A program made the translations under genes and the position numbers. Shown here in pieces: positions 1-5,514 of a stretch of 5,920 nucleotides of DNA. Under the pieces are notes generated by a model. That model searched no databases. It was not told the origin of the DNA and saw only the letters and a program-made list of their open reading frames with translations. The DNA is from Asaia bogorensis (GTDB lineage: Bacteria; Pseudomonadota; Alphaproteobacteria; Acetobacterales; Acetobacteraceae). The stretch covers positions 1 through 5,920 of the forward strand of contig CAMBXJ010000292.1 in assembly GCA_945871455.1 (NCBI GenBank). The letters run 5' to 3'. Position 1 is the first letter of the stretch. Every line of letters begins with the position of its first letter.

Positions 1-478
1 ACCCGTTTGTCACGTACTTCTTCACCCGATCCGCCTGGTGCATCGGCGCACCGGTGTTGACCGAAATCGTGCCGTTGACGACGGCTGCCGTGCTGGACTC
101 GCCGACGGATAACAGCACCGACCTATGCTCGTCGCGTTCGTGCATGACCGCCTGGCCGTCGGACACGTCCCCGGGCCAGACCAGCGCGGTCCATGTCATG
201 GCCAGCGTGCGTCCGCGCGACGGCGTGCGACCAATGCGGGCGTGAGAACCCAGTGCAATCGGCTGATGGTTCCCGTCCGCGGGCAGGTCGAGCACGTCGG
301 ACAGGTCGTCCAGCCGCATGCCCGGCCCATCGGGGTTGGGGTCGCCCGAAACGACGCGTTCCAGCCTGATACGATAGGGACCGGGCTCGCGTTGGCTCAC
401 GTAGCCGGTGAATGTTTCCCCGGGACGGTGGGAAAACCGGTCGAGATAGCCGGACAACGGCAAGGCTGCGTCTGTCAT
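1..478 (-). CDS. N,N-dimethylformamidase large (beta) subunit-like protein, N-terminal part, truncated by window edge
   Basis: Reading the minus strand from an ATG at 478 gives 159 residues without a stop, continuing off the left edge. The start of the mature-looking sequence (LSGYLDRFSHRPGET, residues 8-22) and the segment RLERVVSGDPNPDGPG (38-53) match the N-terminal signature of the N,N-dimethylformamidase beta-subunit family, in which GYxDRxS and RLxxGDxNPxGPG recur. Residues about 75-159 look like the start of the lectin/LamG-like beta-sandwich of these proteins. The characterised enzyme hydrolyses dimethylformamide to dimethylamine and formate; many homologues have unknown substrates, so the substrate here is not established. 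The full protein is usually several hundred residues longer. I chose the ATG because homology begins eight residues after it; an in-frame TTG lies 36 bases upstream and no clear ribosome site is visible. The gene is divergent from the reductase at 605. Confidence 0.78.
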   Translation of the reverse strand, partial: MTDAALPLSGYLDRFSHRPGETFTGYVSQREPGPYRIRLERVVSGDPNPDGPGMRLDDLSDVLDLPADGNHQPIALGSHARIGRTPSRGRTLAMTWTALVWPGDVSDGQAVMHERDEHRSVLLSVGESSTAAVVNGTISVNTGAPMHQADRVKKYVTNG

Positions 479-507
479 GGCGGAAGGCTGGTCCCGGGCG
501 GCGGGCG

Positions 508-536
508 CTGTCAACCGCCTGAGCGGACGCTATCTT
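508..536 (+). promoter_or_regulatory. Possible sigma-70-type promoter for the reductase gene
   Basis: A CTGTCA box (508-513) and a TATCTT box (531-536) are separated by 17 bases. Each matches four of six consensus positions. They lie in the 126-bp gap between the divergent genes and would leave a leader of roughly 60 bases before the start at 605. Motif strength is modest, so this is only a candidate. Confidence 0.3.
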
Positions 537-604
537 CGGGGCAGGGTGGTGGACGCCGCCCCCGGCGGCTGGCACAAAGCACGGATGCTTACTGGGAGGG
601 CACC

Positions 605-1648
605 GTGAACGCGCGCTATTGGACGCTTGCCAAACGGCCCCCTCCACCCTGGCCCGATGAAGGAACCTTCGCGCTGAAGGAGGCGCCGGTCCCGACACCC
701 GGCCCTGGCCAGGCGCTCACACGGACAATCTACGTCTCCCTCGATCCCTATCAGTGGGGCTACAAGCGCCGCGGTGAGGAGCCGGAGGGCACGCCCTGCC
801 ACGCCCGTACCGTGTCGCAGGTCGTTGAAAGCCGGATCGAAGGCCTCGCGGCGGAGGATTTCGTCTTCAACACCAACGGCTGGGCCGAGTACGGCTTGAT
901 GGGGGACGGCATCCCCCGGCCCGGCTACATGATCCCCCGCAAGCTCGATCCAGCCCAGAGCAAGATCAGCCACGCCGTCGGCGTTCTCGGCATGCTCGGC
1001 CTAACCGCCTACGCCGGCATGGTCCTGCAGTGCGAGCCGAAGCCGGGTGATACGGCGGTCGTGTCGGCGGCGTCCGGCGGGGTGGGTCAGATTGCCGGCC
1101 AAATTGCGCGATTGAAGGGCTGTCGCGTGGTGGGCATCGCCGGACACGAGGCGAAATGCCGTTACATGGTGGAGGAACTCGGCTTCGATGCCTGTATCTC
1201 GCGCCTGTCCTCCAGTTTTGCCCAGGACCTGAAGGCCGCCTGCCCGGACGGCATTGACATTTATTTCGAGAATGTCGGCGGGCCAGTGTTTGATGCGGTG
1301 CTGCCGCTGTTCAACCCGGGTGCGCGGATGACGATTTGTGGGTTGATCGCGCATTACGGCGATGCGCCCGGGGAAGATGCCAAAGCCCAGGAGCGCAGCC
1401 GCGCCGAAGCCCGCGACGTGCGTGTGCAAAACCTCTCCGTCGGCTCGTATGTGGCGGATTGGCACGACGCGTTCCTGGCGGAGATGGCATCCTGGGTCGC
1501 TTCCGGCGAGGTCCGTTACCGCGAGGACATCCGAGAGGGATTTGAGGTCATCCCCACCGCCTTCGCCGAGATGTTGCGCGGCGAGAACTTTGGCAAAACC
1601 CTGGTCCGCGTGGCGCCGGATCCAACTCTCACATCGCGACGCGGGTGA
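605..1648 (+). CDS. NADP-dependent medium-chain dehydrogenase/reductase (COG2130, CurA/prostaglandin reductase type)
   Basis: This 347-residue protein is close to the usual size of the zinc-free MDR alkenal/enone reductases (CurA, leukotriene B4 12-hydroxydehydrogenase/prostaglandin reductase, NADP-dependent oxidoreductase YfmJ). Such enzymes reduce activated carbon-carbon double bonds with NADPH in the cytosol. The N-terminal GroES-like domain carries VSLDPYQWGY (44-53), where the family normally has SLDPYMRGRM. The Rossmann nucleotide loop is AASGGVGQ (155-162), followed by GIAGHEAKC (177-185), whose lysine is placed like the NADP-phosphate-binding lysine of the family. FENVGGPVFD (221-230) and RMTICGLIAHY (241-251) are further hallmarks. 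The open frame extends upstream to 125, but the GTG at 605 is preferred: GGGAGGG at 594-600 precedes it at good spacing, and homology begins there (MNARYWTLAKRP). The exact substrate cannot be read from sequence. Confidence 0.88.
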   Translation: MNARYWTLAKRPPPPWPDEGTFALKEAPVPTPGPGQALTRTIYVSLDPYQWGYKRRGEEPEGTPCHARTVSQVVESRIEGLAAEDFVFNTNGWAEYGLMGDGIPRPGYMIPRKLDPAQSKISHAVGVLGMLGLTAYAGMVLQCEPKPGDTAVVSAASGGVGQIAGQIARLKGCRVVGIAGHEAKCRYMVEELGFDACISRLSSSFAQDLKAACPDGIDIYFENVGGPVFDAVLPLFNPGARMTICGLIAHYGDAPGEDAKAQERSRAEARDVRVQNLSVGSYVADWHDAFLAEMASWVASGEVRYREDIREGFEVIPTAFAEMLRGENFGKTLVRVAPDPTLTSRRG

Positions 1649-1708
1649 GATTGAGCTTTTAGAGCGAGTATGCATCGGTCCGTCGCGGATTCGGGCGAAG
1701 GCAGCGTG

Positions 1709-1992
1709 ATGGTCTGCGACCTTCCGGCGATCCCCGCCGGAAAATTACCGATTACGCAATTGGCTGCCGTCGCGCCGTTGGAAGCTGGCTTCATCGGCCA
1801 GCGGACGAAAGCAGCCCTGACAGAAGCGAAACGGCGCGGCGTGAAGCTTGGAGATCCCCGGCTCAGGGCGGCGATACGGCGGCGACATGGATCGCGGCGG
1901 ATGCTGCCTCAGCCCAGCCGAAGGAGCGGGCGGCGGACGTGCCGCCTTTCATCCCTCAGGCCCATGTCTGTGGTCAAGCATCGGGCGTCTGA
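1709..1992 (+). pseudogene. Serine recombinase (resolvase/invertase family) remnant, N-terminally deleted and frameshifted
   Basis: The frame starting at the ATG at 1709 reads VCDLPAIPAGKLPITQLAAV and then EAGFIGQRTKAALTEAKRRG and VKLGDPRLRA. This is the end of a serine-recombinase catalytic domain and its long alpha-E helix (family pattern DLPxxxxxxxTQxAAVAELEAGxIxxRTKAALAAAKxRGxKLG). At 1866-1872 the reading shifts by one frame. The continuation GDTAATWIAADAASAQ, then RAADVPPFIPQA, aligns with the usual linker after the helix and stops at TGA 1990-1992. Adding one base in the GGGCGGCG run restores RLRAGDT, so a single-base deletion explains the break. The N-terminal part with the catalytic serine is absent, and the C-terminal DNA-binding part is unrecognisable. 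The gene is non-functional. It is a different recombinase from the minus-strand relics nearby. Confidence 0.75.
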
Positions 1993-2067
1993 ACACAATA
2001 GATACCGGATCCGTCAAGCTTTCCAGATACTGACATAGATGGGAAATCGGCGGCGCCTGGGCCAGCT

Positions 2068-2083
2068 GTTCCATTGATGGAAC
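2068..2083. repeat. Perfect 7-bp inverted repeat with TG centre (GTTCCAT-TG-ATGGAAC)
   Basis: GTTCCAT (2068-2074) and ATGGAAC (2077-2083) are exact reverse complements around a TG dinucleotide. The element lies between two recombinase relics and about 170 bases upstream of the transporter start. It could be a dimeric-repressor operator or part of a recombination site, since serine recombinases cross over at a central dinucleotide flanked by inverted arms. Nothing in the sequence decides between these or excludes chance. Confidence 0.4.
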
Positions 2084-2104
2084 TTCTCCGCAGACGACAA
2101 CGCT

Positions 2105-2196
2105 GTCTTTCCCACTCCACCGGGAACGCCGCCATCAACCCCGGCAGCGTCACCCCCGGGCCTGCCGCCCGTCCAGGATCGTCTCATTGATCTCCG
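2105..2196 (-). pseudogene. C-terminal scrap of a large serine recombinase (copy A of a repeat)
   Basis: The minus strand reads TEINETILDGRQ, then after a one-base frame change VTLPGLMAAFPVEWERQ. This corresponds to the extreme C-terminus of the alphaproteobacterial large serine recombinases (consensus around APDIVEAILDGRQ, TLPxLM, FPVEW). The same element is present at 3575-3650, and the two DNA copies are about 87% identical. The only gap between them falls where copy A loses its frame. No upstream catalytic or zinc-ribbon/coiled-coil part is present on this side. It is a dead fragment, useful as evidence of past element insertion or duplication. Confidence 0.72.
2111..2186. repeat. Direct repeat, left copy, flanking the transporter gene
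   Basis: By hand alignment, positions 2111-2185 match 3575-3650 with about 9 substitutions and one single-base gap over 76 columns, in the same orientation. Both copies encode the recombinase C-terminus on the minus strand. The pair brackets the MFS gene at 2255-3412. Confidence 0.75.
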
Positions 2197-2245
2197 TTGT
2201 CGGCGACGTCACACACTCGACCGGCCTAAGGCGCCCTCCTATGCT

Positions 2246-2250
2246 GGGAG
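2246..2250 (+). promoter_or_regulatory. Ribosome binding site of the MFS gene
   Basis: GGGAG lies four bases before the ATG at 2255. It supports this start over internal methionines. No convincing promoter pair was found between 2200 and 2245. Confidence 0.5.
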
Positions 2251-2254
2251 TCTT

Positions 2255-3412
2255 ATGACCTCTCCCTCCGCGCCGTCGGGCGGCATCTTCGTTGCGCTTA
2301 GCGGTGCGTTCGCGATTGCGGCGGGAATCGGCATCGGACGCTTCATTTACACCCCGATTCTGCCGCCGATGATGGAGGCGCTGTCATTGAGCAAGGCCGA
2401 CGCGGGCTTGATCGCCTCAGCCAACTTCGCTGGTTATCTGTGCGGCGCGATCGTGGCCGCCGCCGCCCGTCTGCCCGGGTCACGCCGCGGCTGGCTGCTG
2501 GGTGCCATGCTGGCCAGCGCCTTGACCACCGCGGGGATGGGCCTGGCGGCGGGCATGCCGGGTTTCCTGGCCCTGCGCTTTGCCGGGGGGCTGGCGAGCG
2601 CGCTAGTGATGATCCTCGCCTCCGCCTTGGTGCTGGAGACGTTGGCCCGAGCCGGTCGCGGCGATCTCGCGGCACTGTTCTTCTCCGGCGGCGGCATTGG
2701 CATCACCGCCTCGGCTGGCATGGTGGCGGCGTTGCTGCATGCCGGATATGGCTGGACGGCGCTCTGGTTCGCGGGCGGGGCGCTCTCCCTGCTGGCGATC
2801 TTCGCGGTGATGCCGCTGATCTCGGTGCCACCGCCGCCCCCAGTGGGCGGGCCAGTTCCAGCGGTGGCGGAAGCGGGCCAGGTCGGTGGGCCGATGGCGC
2901 GGTTGGCGGGCGCGTATTTCCTGTTCGGCTTCGGATATGTGATCACCGCCACCTTCATGGTCGCTATCGTTCGCGGCACGCCGGCGATCCAGCCACTGGA
3001 GCCGGTGATCTGGATCGTTGTCGGCATTGCCGCCACGCCCTCGGTGGCGCTCTGGTCGTGGCTGGCACGGCGGTTCGACACCAGCACAGGTTTCGCTCTG
3101 GCCGCGATCACGGAAGCGGTGGGGGTGATGGCCAGCGTGGCCTGGCCGAGCATGATCGGTATCATCGTTGCGGCCGTTCTGCTGGGTGGGACGTTCATGG
3201 GGCTGGTGGCGCTGGGTCTTATACGGGCGCGGGAGCTTGCGGTGGGTGATCCACGGCGGGCCATCGCGTGCGTTACGGGGGCCTTCGGGATCGGTCAAAT
3301 CATCGGCCCTGTTTTTGCCGGCGTGCTCGCCGATCGGCTGGGCGATCTGTCGGCCGCATCCTACAGCGCCGCCGCCGGGCTGGTGATCGCGGCGGTTCTG
3401 GTTCGGCGGTAA
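2255..3412 (+). CDS. YbfB/YjiJ family major facilitator superfamily transporter
   Basis: This 385-residue, strongly hydrophobic protein has about twelve predicted membrane segments (roughly residues 11-27, 50-71, 79-99, 103-125, 138-162, 168-190, 214-238, 250-268, 279-297, 300-324, 336-359 and 367-383). The signature GIGRFIYTPILPPM (25-38) and SKADAGLIASANFAGYLCG (46-64) is typical of the YbfB/YjiJ group of inner-membrane MFS permeases, whose substrates are mostly unknown. A proline-rich stretch (192-200) lies in the central loop between the two six-helix halves. Length is normal for the family and no break is seen. The ATG at 2255 follows GGGAG (2246-2250) at four bases. No cognate regulator or catabolic gene is adjacent; the neighbours on both sides are recombinase relics, so the gene may have arrived with, or been rearranged by, those elements. 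Confidence 0.9.
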   Translation: MTSPSAPSGGIFVALSGAFAIAAGIGIGRFIYTPILPPMMEALSLSKADAGLIASANFAGYLCGAIVAAAARLPGSRRGWLLGAMLASALTTAGMGLAAGMPGFLALRFAGGLASALVMILASALVLETLARAGRGDLAALFFSGGGIGITASAGMVAALLHAGYGWTALWFAGGALSLLAIFAVMPLISVPPPPPVGGPVPAVAEAGQVGGPMARLAGAYFLFGFGYVITATFMVAIVRGTPAIQPLEPVIWIVVGIAATPSVALWSWLARRFDTSTGFALAAITEAVGVMASVAWPSMIGIIVAAVLLGGTFMGLVALGLIRARELAVGDPRRAIACVTGAFGIGQIIGPVFAGVLADRLGDLSAASYSAAAGLVIAAVLVRR

Positions 3413-3485
3413 CAGCGGATTGCGACGGCAACGCCGCGAGTGTCAGCGCGGTCGTCACAGCTGGCGGAGACGACCCCTCTATAAC

Positions 3486-3915
3486 TCACTGGGACGAGGA
3501 GCCGACACTCCCTCGATGGGCAACTTGGTCGGTCGCGCCGCGAACCGGGCAGGTCGGAGACGGCAATTGGGCTGCCCACTCCACCGGAAACGCACCCATC
3601 AACACCGGCAGCGTCATCTCCGGCACCTGCCGCGCGTCCAGGATCGCCTCCACGATGTCCGGCGCGAGCAGCATCAGTCGCGGCACTCGCGATACCTAGT
3701 AAGCGTTGATCTTTTCGGCCCGGGCGATTTCGTCGATCGTCGTAGCGGTCTGCCAGTTCGACCCAGCCCTCCGACCGCTGACTGGCGATATAGGCGCCGC
3801 AGGATTCACGTTGGGCGTCGAGGCTGTTGAACTCCATCTCCAGCCCCTCCTCCGACGATTTGCGCGTGTACACGGCGCAGCGGAATTTCCGAACGCTCGC
3901 GGCAGGCTTCTTCAT
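3486..3915 (-). pseudogene. Large serine recombinase with internal deletion, frame change and amber stop
   Basis: From the ATG at 3915 the minus strand reads 60 residues of a large serine recombinase N-terminus: RCAVYTRKSSEEGLEMEFNS (12-31), LDAQRESC, and WVELADRYDD (51-60). Ser20 in YTRKS occupies the catalytic serine position. Straight after DRYDD the frame is lost. In a different frame from 3740 downward the sequence is TIDEIARAEKINAY, then TAG (3698-3696), then VSRVPRLMLLAPDIVEAILD and FPVEW (ending near 3576). This is the C-terminus of the same family, running on to TGA at 3486. Several hundred residues between (rest of the catalytic domain, zinc-ribbon and coiled-coil regions) are therefore missing. 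The original start overlaps the DUF2924 stop by four bases. The gene cannot make an active recombinase. Confidence 0.85.
3575..3650. repeat. Direct repeat, right copy, flanking the transporter gene
   Basis: This is the right-hand partner of 2111-2186. It encodes VEAILDARQVPEMTLPVLMG and FPVEW on the minus strand and keeps the reading frame where the left copy has lost one base. Confidence 0.75.
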
Positions 3916-4406
3916 GGTTTGGCTCCCGTCCGCCGAAGCGCGAGGAAGACCCAGCCGTTCCATCGTGTGCCGGTGATGGCGCGGGCGATGGCGGAGAGCG
4001 ATCGGTACGGGCGACCCTGCCATTCGAAGCCGTCGTTCAGCACGGTGACCGTGTGCTCGATACCCTGGTATTCACGGATCAGCCGCGTCCCGGCGATCGG
4101 CCTGTCATCGACGCGGGTGCGGCGCAACACGACGTTGCCACCATCAAGCTGCTCGCCCAGCGCTTCCAGCCGGGCCACCGTCTCGGGCTTCAGGCCGCCG
4201 TAGGCCAGTTCCTGGATCCGGTATGCCAATCGGCTTTCCAGGAAGCGGCGGTTGTAGGGCGGCGGTGGCGTATCGAATAACTGCTGCCATTGTCGCTTCA
4301 GTTCGGGCGTCGACGTGCCCTTCAGCGCCGCCAGCCGGGCCAGCACGTCGGTGGGCTGGATACAAGCTGTCGTGGGGGTGGCCGGGATTCCCCTGGGTCG
4401 CGTCAC
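3912..4406 (-). CDS. DUF2924 domain protein of a recombinase cassette
   Basis: The 164-residue product matches DUF2924 along its length: DVLARLAALKGTSTPELKRQ (20-39), PPPYNRRFLESRLAYRIQEL (48-67), GLKPETVARLEALGEQLDGG (71-90), and the C-terminal GRPYRSLSAIARAITGTRWN (131-150) followed by GWVF. This family is found next to large serine recombinases in alphaproteobacterial chromosomes and phages; its biochemical role is not established. The C-terminal block resembles the small DNA-modification-associated RAMA-type module, which is an inference from pattern only. The GTG at 4406 is chosen because GGAG (minus strand, 4416-4413) lies six bases upstream, and because the start overlaps the stop of the preceding gene (GTGA). 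The stop overlaps the recombinase start (ATGA). The gene appears intact although its recombinase partner is broken. Confidence 0.88.
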   Translation of the reverse strand: MTRPRGIPATPTTACIQPTDVLARLAALKGTSTPELKRQWQQLFDTPPPPYNRRFLESRLAYRIQELAYGGLKPETVARLEALGEQLDGGNVVLRRTRVDDRPIAGTRLIREYQGIEHTVTVLNDGFEWQGRPYRSLSAIARAITGTRWNGWVFLALRRTGAKP

Positions 4407-4606
4407 GCGAGTCTCCGTGGTTTCGTTTTCGCATGACCGCGCTGGTGGGCGGTGAAGTGTAGCGAAGTCTCTCCCTGGTCCGGAGAGTTTGCACTGGCGC
4501 GGGCCTTATTCTCGGCGGTGCCACTATGTAGTCGCACCAGGCCACGGGCGAGGATGGCGCAGATTGCTTGCAGGTGCGGCGGCAGGTGCCGATTCGTCGA
4601 GAGCAT
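4403..4606 (-). CDS. Small conserved-type protein, first gene of the DUF2924/recombinase cassette
   Basis: This is a 67-residue basic protein without signal peptide or membrane segment. The sequence LPPHLQAICAILARGLVRLH (8-27) would form an amphipathic helix. The middle (SGTAENKARASANSPDQGET, 28-47) is polar, and the tail HFTAHQRGHAKTKPRRLA is histidine- and arginine-rich. From memory, small genes of this kind precede DUF2924 in similar cassettes; I cannot name a domain or function. The stop TGA shares four bases (GTGA) with the start of the DUF2924 gene, which strongly supports real, coupled translation. The ATG at 4606 lacks a clear Shine-Dalgarno, so the start is less certain than the stop. 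Confidence 0.68.
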   Translation of the reverse strand: MLSTNRHLPPHLQAICAILARGLVRLHSGTAENKARASANSPDQGETSLHFTAHQRGHAKTKPRRLA

Positions 4607-4920
4607 GGTTGAAAATCGCAGTGCCCAGCATGTTCTGCAAGCTTAAGCAATTACTTACATTACACGCCGAAAAATAACGTAGCAGCGCGCAGTCGTTTGT
4701 GTAACAATGCTGCAGACAGCACGAATCGCCTGCGGGACATGACATGGAAAGCTATTCACGGTCGTACGGGTTTCTGGCGATATCCCCCTGTGGGGCAGGC
4801 AACATGTGGGCACTGTCGAGTGCTTTCCGAAGGACACCTCACAAGGCAGCGGCGGAAGAGGGCAGCATGTGACCCATGTGGCCTAGCACCGGCCGTAAGT
4901 GCGTGTACGGGGGGTTGGTG
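4607..4920. other. Divergent intergenic region between the recombinase cassette and the 87-residue ORF
   Basis: No credible gene was found in this roughly 310-base stretch. The part nearest the cassette (4640-4680) is AT-rich compared with its surroundings, as expected for a promoter. It contains TGTAAT on the minus strand (4664-4659, five of six matches to a -10 box) but no good -35 partner. Near the other end is a short hairpin with CCGTA (4893-4897) pairing with TACGG (4906-4910), just upstream of the next ribosome site. CATGTG occurs three times (4802, 4866 and 4875). An open frame at 4697-4921 has a weak TTG start and was not accepted. Confidence 0.4.
4659..4664 (-). promoter_or_regulatory. 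Possible -10 element for the cassette
   Basis: TGTAAT reads on the minus strand in an AT-rich patch about 55 bases upstream of the 67-residue gene. The matching -35 position is poor, so the call is weak. Confidence 0.2.
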
Positions 4921-4923
4921 AAA

Positions 4924-4929
4924 GGAGGT
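4924..4929 (+). promoter_or_regulatory. Strong Shine-Dalgarno (GGAGGT) before the 87-residue ORF
   Basis: AAAGGAGGTAA (4921-4931) contains a six-base match to the anti-Shine-Dalgarno. It ends ten bases before the ATG at 4940. It is the best ribosome site in the window and is the main argument that the orphan ORF is translated. Confidence 0.6.
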
Positions 4930-4939
4930 AAGACTGACC

Positions 4940-5203
4940 ATGCCGATTTTGGATTTCCCATCAGCTTATGTCGATGACGAAGCAGCTTCAAAAATACTGT
5001 CGGTGGTGTTGGCCGATCTTCGAGGGCCTGTCGATCCTGACCAGCTCTCGCTATTGGCTGCGCAAGACCTAGCCCATCTTTGTTCTCAGGGTTGCCGAAA
5101 AGTCGCATTATATCCCTATTTTCAATGCATTAGGTCAAGATGGCCCGTGACAAAAAATGCCACGGCCCAAAACGTCGAACCCACTGATCGTCCTGGCTTT
5201 TAG
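4940..5203 (+). CDS. Orphan hypothetical protein, 87 residues
   Basis: I do not recognise this protein. It starts MPILDFPSAYVDDEAASKIL (1-20), continues with leucine-rich, probably helical sequence (SVVLADLRG, and QLSLLAAQDLAHLC at 35-48), and ends in a polar tail rich in Asn, Thr and Pro (71-87). There are three cysteines (48, 52 and 63), no signal peptide and no membrane span, so it is probably cytosolic. Codon use is less GC-rich than in the metabolic genes on the left, suggesting accessory DNA. A perfect ribosome site precedes it. It has no co-oriented partner close by: the recombinase cassette is divergent, and the downstream stretch is non-coding. The C-terminus might be truncated relative to an unknown full-length family. 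Confidence 0.55.
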   Translation: MPILDFPSAYVDDEAASKILSVVLADLRGPVDPDQLSLLAAQDLAHLCSQGCRKVALYPYFQCIRSRWPVTKNATAQNVEPTDRPGF

Positions 5204-5274
5204 GTAGTACCCCGCACAGCGATCAATAAGTTGGGCTAAGTACATTCCGAGTCTACCGAACCAAGATGTCCCGG

Positions 5275-5298
5275 GTTATGCTAGTCTCCTAGAATAAC
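5275..5298. repeat. Imperfect inverted repeat with four-base loop
   Basis: GTTAT (5275-5279) pairs with ATAAC (5294-5298), and CTAG (5281-5284) pairs with CTAG (5289-5292). There is one G/A mismatch and a TCTC loop. It contains a -10-like TAGAAT, so an operator overlapping a promoter is possible. A simple chance stem is the alternative. Confidence 0.4.
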
Positions 5299-5360
5299 AC
5301 CGTGAACCCAGGAATTTGTCGAAGTATCGCCGTTAAAGAGGGGCGCAGGCTTCACGGAGC

Positions 5361-5414
5361 GCGTTCTTCCCAGGTACCCCGGCGTTTGTTTTAGAACGCC
5401 TCCCGCGCCGGGGT
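5361..5414. repeat. Mutually exclusive hairpin set
   Basis: Three perfect pairings compete here. GCGTTCT (5361-5367) pairs with AGAACGC (5393-5399). GGCGTT (5381-5386) pairs with AACGCC (5395-5400). ACCCCGGCG (5376-5384) pairs with CGCCGGGGT (5406-5414). They share bases, so only some can form at once, as in attenuators and riboswitches. No known riboswitch class was recognised. Confidence 0.4.
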
Positions 5415-5514
5415 GGCTCCTTATGCGAATTGCCGAGGGTGTCATTCCCCTCGCCAGTCCCGGCCCGTGCAGCGGGTATCTGCGCGCATCTTGGACGTTT
5501 CCCCCCTAAACTCC

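Noticed and set aside
509..514. TTGACA on the minus strand as a -35 box for the dimethylformamidase-like gene
   Set aside because: No -10-like hexamer at 16-18 bases, and it lies too close to the start codon.
125..604. Plus-strand open frame continuous with the reductase, adding 160 residues upstream
   Set aside because: It is antisense to the dimethylformamidase-like gene, is not similar to any MDR N-terminus, and the GTG at 605 has a good ribosome site.
123..698. 191-codon minus-strand frame
   Set aside because: It is arginine/proline-rich shadow translation. The dimethylformamidase-like protein reads in a different minus frame from 478.
2434..3264. Long minus-strand and alternative plus-strand frames within the transporter gene
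   Set aside because: These are typical GC-rich shadows of the MFS gene, with low-complexity composition and no motifs.
3434..3451. CCGCG/CGCGG stem just after the transporter stop, considered as a terminator
   Set aside because: The stem is only five base pairs and no T tract follows.
4144..4650. 168-codon minus-strand frame overlapping the DUF2924 and 67-residue genes
   Set aside because: DUF2924 similarity is in another frame, and this one has shadow-like composition.
4891..4920. CCGTA...TACGG hairpin before the 87-residue ORF, compared with group II intron domain V
   Set aside because: It is far too short, lacks the GAAA-type tetraloop and bulge, and no intron reverse transcriptase is present.
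4697..4921. 74-codon plus frame with CGHC and CDPC pairs, resembling a zinc ribbon
   Set aside because: It starts at TTG with no ribosome site, and the cysteine pairs are unsupported by surrounding conserved sequence. Its end just before the next ribosome site is suggestive but not enough.
5302..5394. 30-codon GTG frame
   Set aside because: No ribosome site, no recognisable sequence, and it overlaps the hairpin region.
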